Below the pieces are notes generated by a model. That model was not told the origin of the DNA. It saw only the letters and a program-made list of their open reading frames with translations, and did no database searches. A stretch of 64,000 bases of DNA from Flavobacteriales bacterium UBA2669 (GTDB taxonomy: Bacteria > Bacteroidota > Bacteroidia > Flavobacteriales_E > Vicingaceae), in contig DEMN01000013.1 in NCBI GenBank assembly GCA_002359215.1, forward strand, positions 186,001 to 250,000. Direction: 5' to 3'. Positions 44,672-51,227 of the stretch are shown piece after piece. The translations under genes were made by a program, and so were the position numbers. Numbering within the stretch: position 1 is the first letter of the stretch; every line of letters starts with the position of its first letter.

Positions 44672-45217
44672 TTATCTCGTAATCGCTTCTTTCATTAATA
44701 AATTTTGCAAACAAACTCTAGCTCTAGAATATTGAGACTTAGAAGTATTTACTGTAATGCCTAATTGTTCTGCAATTTCTTTATGCGAATAGCCTTCTAT
44801 AGCATACATATTAAAAACTGTTCTGAACCCTGTTGGCATTTGCTGAATAATTTTTAGTAAATCTTCTGCTTTTAAATCATCCAACGCATTGGCATCATTA
44901 TTAGCTAGTAAAAAATCTACTTTTTCTATGTCAATATTCTCGTTGTTTTTCTTGTTTTTTCTGATATTGTCTAAAGCAGTATTTACCACTACCCTTCTAA
45001 TCCAACCTTCTAAAGAGCCTTCTCCATTATAAGTATCTAGTTTTTCAAAAACCTTTATAAACCCCATTTGTAAAACATCTTGGGCTTCATCATGGTCTTT
45101 GGTATATCTAAGGCAAACTCCCATCATTCTTTTAGAGTAATACTCGAACAAATGCTTTTGTGCTGATGAATTATTCTTCAAGCACTCTACCACTAATTGC
45201 TCTTCACTCCATTTCAT
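44672..45217 (-). CDS. ECF-type RNA polymerase sigma factor
   Basis: A 181-residue sigma-70 family factor. Region 2 is seen in 'QKHLFEYYSKRMMGVCLRYT', 'HDEAQDVLQMGFIKVFEKL' and 'GSLEGWIRRVVVNTALDNIR', which bind the -10 element. Region 4 is 'MYAIEGYSHKEIAEQLGITV' and 'NTSKSQYSRARVCLQNLL', which contacts the -35 element. Regions 1 and 3 are missing, as in ECF factors. It is followed at once by a membrane protein with an extracytoplasmic PKD/type B domain, the likely regulator. The promoters it serves are unknown; I could not find a self-promoter in the 158 bases upstream. Confidence 0.95.
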   Translation of the reverse strand: MKWSEEQLVVECLKNNSSAQKHLFEYYSKRMMGVCLRYTKDHDEAQDVLQMGFIKVFEKLDTYNGEGSLEGWIRRVVVNTALDNIRKNKKNNENIDIEKVDFLLANNDANALDDLKAEDLLKIIQQMPTGFRTVFNMYAIEGYSHKEIAEQLGITVNTSKSQYSRARVCLQNLLMKEAITR

Positions 45218-45320
45218 TTTTTACAGAAGATGTTTGTTTATTGAAAAAGGTTGCATTAGGAGTTGTTAAGAAATCCTAAATTTATTAACTCCCTTATTTT
45301 TCATAAAGTTAATGAAAAAT

Positions 45321-45346
45321 AAAACACCGAGATAACTCAGTGTTTT
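45321..45346 (-). terminator. Probable terminator after purB
   Basis: Arms 45321-45331 and 45336-45346 pair with one mismatch around a four-base loop. Read on the minus strand it ends in a T-run and lies 30 bases after the purB stop. Confidence 0.75.
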
Positions 45347-45375
45347 ATAATTTTAAAAAATATTTTTATTATTAC

Positions 45376-46737
45376 TTAAAACAAATCAACACCGGTAAAG
45401 GTTGATGGCGATATTTTTTTCAATTCTGCCTTAATTTGATCATTCACATTTAAGGTCTCGATAAAATCCGCTATGGAAGTAGCTGTAATTTTTGTATTGG
45501 TTCTTGTAAGTTCCTTTAAGGCTTCGTAAGGTTTTGGGTAACCTTCTCTTCTCAATACTGTTTGAATAGCCTCAGCAACTACCGCCCAATTATTTTCTAA
45601 ATCTTCAGCAATTTTAGCTTCATTTATTAATAATTTTTTCCAGCCTTTTTGTAGCGACTGAAGTGCTAAAACAGTATGTCCTATTGGCATTCCAACATTT
45701 CTTAATACTGTTGAATCTGTTAAATCTCTTTGTAAACGAGAGATAGGCAATTTTGCTGCTAAATGCTCAAAAAGTGCATTGGCAATACCTAAATTTCCTT
45801 CGGCATTTTCAAAATCTATGGGATTTACCTTATGTGGCATAGCCGAAGATCCTATTTCTCCTTCTTTAATTTTTTGTTTAAAGTAATCCATAGAAACATA
45901 GGCCCAAATATCTCTACTTAAATCTACTAAAATGGTATTAATACGTTTTTGAGCATCGAATAAAGCTGCTAAATTATCGTAATGTTCAATTTGTGTAGTA
46001 ATTTGAGAACGTTGTAAACCTAGTTTATCTTTAGCAAAATCATTAGCAAATTTAATCCAGTTTATTTGTGGGTAAGCTACATGGTGTGCATTAAAATTAC
46101 CTGTTGCTCCACCAAATTTTGCAGCAAAAGGTATGCTTTTTAATTGTGCTAACTGAACTTCTAAACGTTCAATAAAAACAGCTATTTCTTTACCTAATTT
46201 TGTTGGAGAAGCTGGTTGTCCATGTGTTCTTGCCAACATAGGAACATTTCTCCAATCTTTAGCACTTTCTTTTAACATGGTAATGATTGAGTTCAACAAC
46301 GGAAGATATTCTTCTTGAAGTGCTTCTTTAATTGACATTGGCACAGAAGTGTTGTTAATATCTTGAGAAGTTAGTCCAAAATGAACAAACTCTTTATATT
46401 CAATAGGAACGCCAAGTTCATCAAATTTTTCTTTAATAAAATACTCTACTGCTTTTACATCATGATTGGTAATTTTTTCTGTGTCTTTTATTTTTTGAGC
46501 ATCTGCCAAAGAAAACTGTTTGTAGATAGCTCGTAACGGCTCAAATAAATCTTTATTTATTCCATTTAACTGTGGTAATGGCAACTCACATAGAGCAATA
46601 AAATATTCAATTTCAACTTTTATTCTATAATTGATTAATGCCGCTTCAGAAAAAAAAGGGGCTAATTTTGCTCCTGCATTTCTATACCTTCCATCGAGTG
46701 GGGAAACAGCAGTAAGTGGTGATAATTCCATAGTCAT
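45376..46737 (-). CDS. purB: Adenylosuccinate lyase
   Basis: PurB acts twice in purine synthesis, splitting fumarate from SAICAR and from adenylosuccinate. The protein of about 453 residues has 'SPLDGRYRNAGAKLAPFFSE', 'HFGLTSQDINNTSVPMSI', 'MLARTHGQPASPTKLGKEIA', the fumarase-superfamily signature 'GSSAMPHKVNPIDFENAEGN' and 'RDLTDSTVLRNVGMPIGH'. The open frame extends 20 codons upstream to 46797, but that piece (MHNVGLIVSKGINLFFF...) is not part of the family and would overlap the promoter box at 46756. I therefore start at the ATG at 46737 (or the ATG two codons later at 46731). Confidence 0.97.
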   Translation of the reverse strand: MTMELSPLTAVSPLDGRYRNAGAKLAPFFSEAALINYRIKVEIEYFIALCELPLPQLNGINKDLFEPLRAIYKQFSLADAQKIKDTEKITNHDVKAVEYFIKEKFDELGVPIEYKEFVHFGLTSQDINNTSVPMSIKEALQEEYLPLLNSIITMLKESAKDWRNVPMLARTHGQPASPTKLGKEIAVFIERLEVQLAQLKSIPFAAKFGGATGNFNAHHVAYPQINWIKFANDFAKDKLGLQRSQITTQIEHYDNLAALFDAQKRINTILVDLSRDIWAYVSMDYFKQKIKEGEIGSSAMPHKVNPIDFENAEGNLGIANALFEHLAAKLPISRLQRDLTDSTVLRNVGMPIGHTVLALQSLQKGWKKLLINEAKIAEDLENNWAVVAEAIQTVLRREGYPKPYEALKELTRTNTKITATSIADFIETLNVNDQIKAELKKISPSTFTGVDLF

Positions 46738-46755
46738 TAAATTTAAAAAAAAGAA

Positions 46756-46763
46756 CAAATTTA
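46756..46763 (-). promoter_or_regulatory. Candidate purB -7 promoter box
   Basis: On the minus strand this reads TAAATTTG, matching TAnnTTTG, 18 bases before the ATG at 46737. It lies within the longer open frame, supporting the shorter start. No -33 TTG is seen. Confidence 0.45.
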
Positions 46764-46830
46764 TACCTTTTGAAACTATTAAACCCACATTATGCAATAG
46801 AAAATAAAGAATTTCTTTAACCCAACGTTT

Positions 46831-47121
46831 TTAGTTTTTTTTATTAGGTTTCTCAGATATAATTTCTGTCATAAAAGATTTTTGTTGTCGAGTAGCTATA
46901 ATTGTATCGTTTATTGTATCTTTATAACTTTTAATTGGGGTTATTTTCTTTAATATCTCAATTAATTTATTATTCTGTTGTAGCAAGTTTTCTGTCAATT
47001 TTATTAACTCATCTGTAGTGTAGATTTTATTGGTGATTTTTTTATCTTTGGTTGACTTTGCCATGATAGTTATTAATTCATCAATTTCATTTTTTTCGAG
47101 CCAAACAATAAATGGTGTCAT
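46831..47121 (-). CDS. Small hypothetical protein (96 aa)
   Basis: I do not recognise this protein. It has 96 residues, is rich in Lys, Ile, Thr and Asn, lacks a signal peptide and is predicted helical ('TDELIKLTENLLQQNNKLIEILKK', a likely short coiled coil at about 35-65). It lies divergent from a small XRE-family regulator across a very AT-rich 180-base spacer, so the two might be functionally linked. A shorter start at the ATG at 47064 (MAKSTKDKK) is possible. Confidence 0.6.
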   Translation of the reverse strand: MTPFIVWLEKNEIDELITIMAKSTKDKKITNKIYTTDELIKLTENLLQQNNKLIEILKKITPIKSYKDTINDTIIATRQQKSFMTEIISEKPNKKN

Positions 47122-47301
47122 AATTTTTTTATTTTAGTAGTTTAAAATTCATTTAAAAACAAAATGCAACAAATTTTCAATAAATGTAATAAAATTTCAT
47201 TAAAAGAAAAGAAATGATTCGGTTTTTTTACAAAAAAGTTATAAAAAAGAGAATTCACCTAAACATACTAAGTATTTTTATTTAATTAAAAAATAAATTC
47301 A
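47122..47301. other. AT-rich divergent intergenic region with a small palindrome
   Basis: This 180-base spacer is far more AT-rich than its flanks. It includes a palindrome ATACT-A-AGTAT at 47265-47275, 26 bases before the XRE gene ATG, and two similar runs (AAATTTTCAATAAA and AAAATTTCATTAAA) around 47171-47200. They could be operators for the XRE protein, but no promoter box of the usual type is clear. Confidence 0.35.
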
Positions 47302-47688
47302 ATGTCTATCAATAACATCTTAAAAAAAATAAAACTTGCTAGAATAAATAAAAATTATTCCCAAAAAGATATGGCTGAAAAGCTAATGATATCAATCCCT
47401 ACTTATTCTAGGTTTGAGCGTGGTATTACCAAAACAAATTATAATTTTCTAACAAAAGTTTGTAATTTATTAGGTATAAACATTAACCTTTTAGATACAG
47501 CAATAGATATGGACTTAGTAGAAGATTTTCTTCCTGTTTATGAAACTACATCATCAAAAATAACTACTACCACAGGTTCTATATCTCAAAAAGAAATAGA
47601 GGCTCTTATTAAATTACTCGAAAAACAACAAGAGGTTAATAAACTAATTTTAGAAAAATTAATTCACTTAAAAGCTAAGAGTATCTAA
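47302..47688 (+). CDS. XRE-family HTH transcriptional regulator
   Basis: A 128-residue protein with an N-terminal helix-turn-helix of the Cro/C1 (XRE) type at about 6-62: 'IKLARINKNYSQKDMAEKL', 'ISIPTYSRFERGITK' and 'FLTKVCNLLGINI'. The C-terminal part (about 95-128) is a helix rich in Lys, Glu and Gln, 'KEIEALIKLLEKQQEVNK', probably a dimerising coiled coil. It probably represses its own gene or the divergent 46831 gene. The last 21 bases overlap the convergent metallo-hydrolase gene. The sequence does not look like a phage repressor with a protease domain. Confidence 0.88.
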   Translation: MSINNILKKIKLARINKNYSQKDMAEKLMISIPTYSRFERGITKTNYNFLTKVCNLLGININLLDTAIDMDLVEDFLPVYETTSSKITTTTGSISQKEIEALIKLLEKQQEVNKLILEKLIHLKAKSI

Positions 47689-48438
47689 TACCAACCCATC
47701 ATAAGCCAACTCAATAAAATTGGGTAGTTCTTTCTGAACTTCTTTATGCTTTCCCATTAAATGGCTAATGTGAATTAAATATGCTTTTTTAGGATTGAGC
47801 ATTTTTAATAGTTCAACTGCTTCATCTAAATTATAATGAGATATATGTTTTTCTTTTCTAAGTGCATCTAAAACAATAATTTCTGCTCCTTTAATCTTTT
47901 CTAATTCCTCATCATCAATTTTATTAGCATCGGTGATGTAGGCAAAATTGTCTACTCTAAAAGCTTTTACAGGCATTTTATAGTGCCAAACACTTATAGG
48001 AATTAAATCAATATCGCCAATAGTAAAAGGTGTATCATCAATAGTATGTAGCTTTAATTCTGGTACTCCGGGATATTTATATTCGGAAAAAGCATAATGA
48101 AATTCTCTTATTAATGCCGACTGAACTTCTGAAGTAGCATAAATTGGCAATACACTTTTTTGTTTAAAATTAAACGCCCTTACATCATCTAAACCGGCAA
48201 TATGATCTTTATGTTCATGAGTAAACACTACAGCATCTAGATGTTGCACATTTGCTCTTAACATTTGTTGTCTAAAATCAGGTCCTGTATCTATAACAAT
48301 GGTAGTATTTTCTTTCTGGACTAAAACTGAAGTACGCAAGCGATTATCTTTAGGACTATCAGACATACACACCTCACAGTTACAAGCTATAACTGGTACT
48401 CCTTGAGATGTTCCTGTTCCTAAAAATGTTATTCGCAT
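47668..48438 (-). CDS. MBL-fold metallo-hydrolase, PhnP-like
   Basis: A 256-residue cytosolic metallo-beta-lactamase-fold hydrolase. The opening 'ITFLGTGTSQGVPVIACNC' and 'VCMSDSPKDNRLRTSVLV' are typical of PhnP-like proteins, and the metal-binding motif is 'FTHEHKDHIAGLDDVRAFN'. Further ligands are expected in 'VWHYKMPVKAFRV' and 'LIHISHLMGKHKE'. PhnP acts as a phosphodiesterase in phosphonate breakdown in E. coli, but no phn genes are here, so the substrate remains open. It lies 17 bases downstream of the E1 gene on the same strand, and its 3' end overlaps the XRE gene by 21 bases. Confidence 0.92.
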   Translation of the reverse strand: MRITFLGTGTSQGVPVIACNCEVCMSDSPKDNRLRTSVLVQKENTTIVIDTGPDFRQQMLRANVQHLDAVVFTHEHKDHIAGLDDVRAFNFKQKSVLPIYATSEVQSALIREFHYAFSEYKYPGVPELKLHTIDDTPFTIGDIDLIPISVWHYKMPVKAFRVDNFAYITDANKIDDEELEKIKGAEIIVLDALRKEKHISHYNLDEAVELLKMLNPKKAYLIHISHLMGKHKEVQKELPNFIELAYDGLVLDTLSF

Positions 48439-48455
48439 CTTTATTTTTTAATAAA

Positions 48456-50465
48456 TTAAAAATCTACCAATGCTTTCAATGCTGTTATAAAGCGTTCTTT
48501 AGGCATAAAATTTTGCTCTAATTCTCCAATAAATGGTACAGGCGTATCTAAACTCGCTACACGTTTTATTGGTGCATCTAAATATTCAAAGCAATTTTCG
48601 GTAATTAAAGCACTTAATTCTCCTCCTATTCCATTAAACATAGTGGCTTCATGTAAAATAATTACTCTGTTGGTTTTCTTTATAGAATTAAAAATGGTTT
48701 CCGTATCCAAAGGTACTAAAGTTCTTAAATCTATTAAATCTGCCGAAATTTCTGAGTTTGCATCTAACGTTTCTAATGCCCAATGTACGCCCATTCCATA
48801 AGTTACAATAGTTACTTGCTCTCCTTCTCTTACCAAACTTGCTTTACCAAAAGGCAAGGTATAATAATCATCAGGAACTTCTTGTGTTATACTTCTATAC
48901 AAGCCTTTATGCTCAAAATACATTACCGGATTTGGATCTTCAAAAGCAGTATTCAACAAGCCTTTAGCATCATAAGGAAAAGCAGGATAAACAATTTTTA
49001 ATCCCGGAACTTGGGTAAACCAAGCTTCATTACTCTGAGAGTGAAATGGACCTGCTGCCATACCTCCACCTGTTGGCATTCTTACTACCACATCTGCATT
49101 TTGTTGCCAACGGTAATAACTTTTAGCTAAATTATTACAAATTTGAGTAATACCTTCACTTACAAAGTCGGCAAACTGCATTTCTACCATGGCTTTTTGT
49201 CCGTTAATAGAAAGTCCTAAACCTGCCCCTAAAATAGCAGATTCGCAAAGCGGTGTATTTCTAACTCTTTCTTTACCAAATTGAGCTACAAAGCCATCCG
49301 TAATTTTAAAAACACCTCCATAATCTGCAATATCTTGCCCCATCAATACCAAGTTTGGGTGTTTTTCCATGCTTTGTCTTAAGCCATCAGAAATAGCATC
49401 AATTAATCTTTTTTCTGATTTTTTTTCTGTTGCAGGTTTTGTTTCGGAAAAAGAAAATGGTGCATAAACATCATTCAATTCTGTTTGAAGGTCTGCTACA
49501 ATTTTTGGTTCGTTATAAGCTTTTTCCCAATCTGTATTTATCTCTTCTTTTATCTCAGCTTTAATTGCTTCAATTTTGGCATTATCTAATACTTTTTCGG
49601 CTAACAAATAATTCTCATAATTTACCACAGGATCTTTTTGCTGCCATTCATCCATCAACTCCTGAGGGACATACTTTGTGCCTGAAGCTTCTTCATGTCC
49701 ACGCATTCTAAAAGTAAGTGCTTCAACTAAAACAGGTCGTGGTTTTTTACGAATAGATTCTGCTATCTGACTAATTTTATGGTAAACATCTAAAATATTA
49801 TTTCCATCAATCAACTCTGTTTCAATGCCATAACCGATTCCTTTATCCACAAAATTTTTACAAATAAATTGTTCACTAGATGGAGTTGATAATCCATAAC
49901 CATTATTTTCTACTAAAATAATTACGGGTAATTGCCAAACAGCAGCAGTATTAATAGCTTCATGAAAATCTCCTTCACTGGCACCACCATCTCCGGTAAA
50001 AACTAAAGTAGCTTTTCCTTCATTATTCAACTTTTTGCCTAAAGCAATTCCATCAGCCACCCCCATTTGAGGTCCTAAATGAGAAATCATACCCACAATT
50101 TTATGCTCTTGTGTTCCGAAATGAAAAGAACGGTCTCTACCTTTAGTAAAACCATTCATTTTTCCTTGAAATTGTGAAAACAAGCGATGTAAAGGAATTT
50201 CTCTGCTGGTAAAAACACCTAAGTTTCTGTGCATAGGCAAAATATATTCATCTTTTTCTAATGCTAAGGCTGCTCCCACCGAAATAGCCTCCTGACCTAT
50301 TCCTGAAAACCACTTTGATACTCTTCCCTGACGAAGCAAAATCAACATTTTCTCTTCAATCAACCGTGGTTTTAATAAATTTTTATAAAGCTTAACAAGC
50401 TCTTCATCTGTATATTTTCTTCTGTTAAATGTCAACGCCATAAGTTGTATGTTTTGAAGTGCCAA
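48456..50465 (-). CDS. Fused alpha/beta E1 component of a 2-oxoacid dehydrogenase
   Basis: A 669-residue thiamine-diphosphate enzyme that joins the usual alpha and beta E1 subunits. The alpha half (about 15-330) holds 'MLILLRQGRVSKWFSGIGQE', 'LVFTGDGGASEGDFHEAIN' (ThDP loop) and 'RMRGHEEASGTKYVP'. The beta half (about 345-669) holds 'VLMGQDIADYGGVFK', 'NTPLCESAILGAGLGLSING' and 'RMPTGGGMAAGPFHSQS'. This fusion is common in Bacteroidota and probably decarboxylates branched-chain 2-oxo acids for membrane fatty-acid starter units or amino-acid breakdown. The E2 and E3 genes are not here. The start may be the ATG at 50465 or 50441 (MALTFNRR). Confidence 0.95.
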   Translation of the reverse strand: MALQNIQLMALTFNRRKYTDEELVKLYKNLLKPRLIEEKMLILLRQGRVSKWFSGIGQEAISVGAALALEKDEYILPMHRNLGVFTSREIPLHRLFSQFQGKMNGFTKGRDRSFHFGTQEHKIVGMISHLGPQMGVADGIALGKKLNNEGKATLVFTGDGGASEGDFHEAINTAAVWQLPVIILVENNGYGLSTPSSEQFICKNFVDKGIGYGIETELIDGNNILDVYHKISQIAESIRKKPRPVLVEALTFRMRGHEEASGTKYVPQELMDEWQQKDPVVNYENYLLAEKVLDNAKIEAIKAEIKEEINTDWEKAYNEPKIVADLQTELNDVYAPFSFSETKPATEKKSEKRLIDAISDGLRQSMEKHPNLVLMGQDIADYGGVFKITDGFVAQFGKERVRNTPLCESAILGAGLGLSINGQKAMVEMQFADFVSEGITQICNNLAKSYYRWQQNADVVVRMPTGGGMAAGPFHSQSNEAWFTQVPGLKIVYPAFPYDAKGLLNTAFEDPNPVMYFEHKGLYRSITQEVPDDYYTLPFGKASLVREGEQVTIVTYGMGVHWALETLDANSEISADLIDLRTLVPLDTETIFNSIKKTNRVIILHEATMFNGIGGELSALITENCFEYLDAPIKRVASLDTPVPFIGELEQNFMPKERFITALKALVDF

Positions 50466-50516
50466 ATTTAACCGATTTTACCTAACTTCGTACTTTATTA
50501 ATATAAAAATATAAAA

Positions 50517-50633
50517 ATGAATATTCAGGAAATAATTGCCGGAATATGGATTTTAGGAGCTGTAATTTTCTTAGTTTACAAATACATTATTAAAAGAAAA
50601 AAACACGATTGTGATAATTGTGGATTAAAATAA
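50517..50633 (+). CDS. FeoB-associated Cys-rich membrane micro-protein (38 aa)
   Basis: This 38-codon gene reads MNIQEIIAGIWILGAVIFLV, then 'YKYIIKRKKHDCDNCGLK' and stop. The plan of one N-terminal membrane helix beginning 'NIQEIIAG', a basic stretch and a C-x2-C tail is that of the FeoB-associated Cys-rich membrane protein family. In iron-uptake operons these accompany the ferrous transporter FeoB, but no feoA or feoB is in this window. It has an A-rich upstream region and precedes the YwbE gene by 6 bases, so it forms a small operon with it. The family is a good match; the iron role is by association only. Confidence 0.82.
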   Translation: MNIQEIIAGIWILGAVIFLVYKYIIKRKKHDCDNCGLK

Positions 50634-50639
50634 ATAAGC

Positions 50640-50840
50640 ATGTCTGAAGGAAAAAACCGAGCAAGTATTAGTGTTGGTTACGAAGTGGAAGTGATTCAAA
50701 AACACCATCAATCTTCAGGGGAACTTACACAAGGAATTGTAAAAAGAATTTTAACCAACTCTAGAACTCATCCTCATGGCATTAAAGTAATGCTCGAATC
50801 GGGAATTGTAGGAAGAGTTAAAAATATTATTAAAGACTAA
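50640..50840 (+). CDS. ywbE: YwbE family protein
   Basis: A 66-residue cytosolic protein of the conserved YwbE (DUF2196) family. The diagnostic stretches are 'VGYEVEVIQKHHQSSGELTQG', 'VKRILTNSRTHPHGIKVM' and 'LESGIVGRVKNIIKD'. The fold is a small beta-barrel rather like KOW or S1-type domains, which suggests nucleic-acid binding, but the molecular role is not known. It sits between the micro-protein gene and a half-length YehS gene, with 6- and 3-base gaps, so the three are probably co-transcribed. Confidence 0.94.
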   Translation: MSEGKNRASISVGYEVEVIQKHHQSSGELTQGIVKRILTNSRTHPHGIKVMLESGIVGRVKNIIKD

Positions 50841-50843
50841 AAC

Positions 50844-51092
50844 ATGGGATTGACTAATAACGATATATTTAAAAAATTAAGAGTTGCTCACAAACTCAGA
50901 GATGAAGATATTGTAAACATTTGTGCATTGGTAGATTTTAAAATTACCAAAAGCGAATTAGGGGCTTTTTTCAGAAATGAAAGCCATCCGAAATATATGG
51001 AATGTGGTGACCAAATTCTACGTAATTTCTTGAACGGATTAATTATTCATTTGCGAGGCCCTATGCCAAAGAAAGAAGATAAAGCATCCTAA
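50844..51092 (+). CDS. YehS-like DUF1456 protein, single-repeat form
   Basis: An 82-residue protein. YehS/DUF1456 proteins are about 156 residues and hold two copies of a repeat. This one has a single copy that matches the second: 'NNDIFKKLRVAHKLRDEDIV', 'KSELGAFFRNESHPKYMECG' and 'DQILRNFLNGLIIHLRG'. So it is half length, and the frame closes cleanly with a charged tail, not with a broken second repeat. Function is unknown; the family is cytosolic. The start is 3 bases after the ywbE stop. Confidence 0.88.
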   Translation: MGLTNNDIFKKLRVAHKLRDEDIVNICALVDFKITKSELGAFFRNESHPKYMECGDQILRNFLNGLIIHLRGPMPKKEDKAS

Positions 51093-51124
51093 TAACCTTA
51101 CATCATTCTTATGAATTTATTTAC

Positions 51125-51132
51125 TATTTTTG
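51125..51132 (+). promoter_or_regulatory. Candidate -7 box of the LtaS-like gene
   Basis: TATTTTTG fits TAnnTTTG, but it is 95 bases before the ATG at 51228, longer than for other genes here, and T-rich sequence produces such matches by chance. Confidence 0.25.
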
Positions 51133-51227
51133 TGACAAGCATTTTTTCATATTCAATTAATTGAATTACAATAATTTAAAAACTTATTATTTCAAAATAA
51201 ACGTTTTCTTTCAGTTAATCCAAAAAA

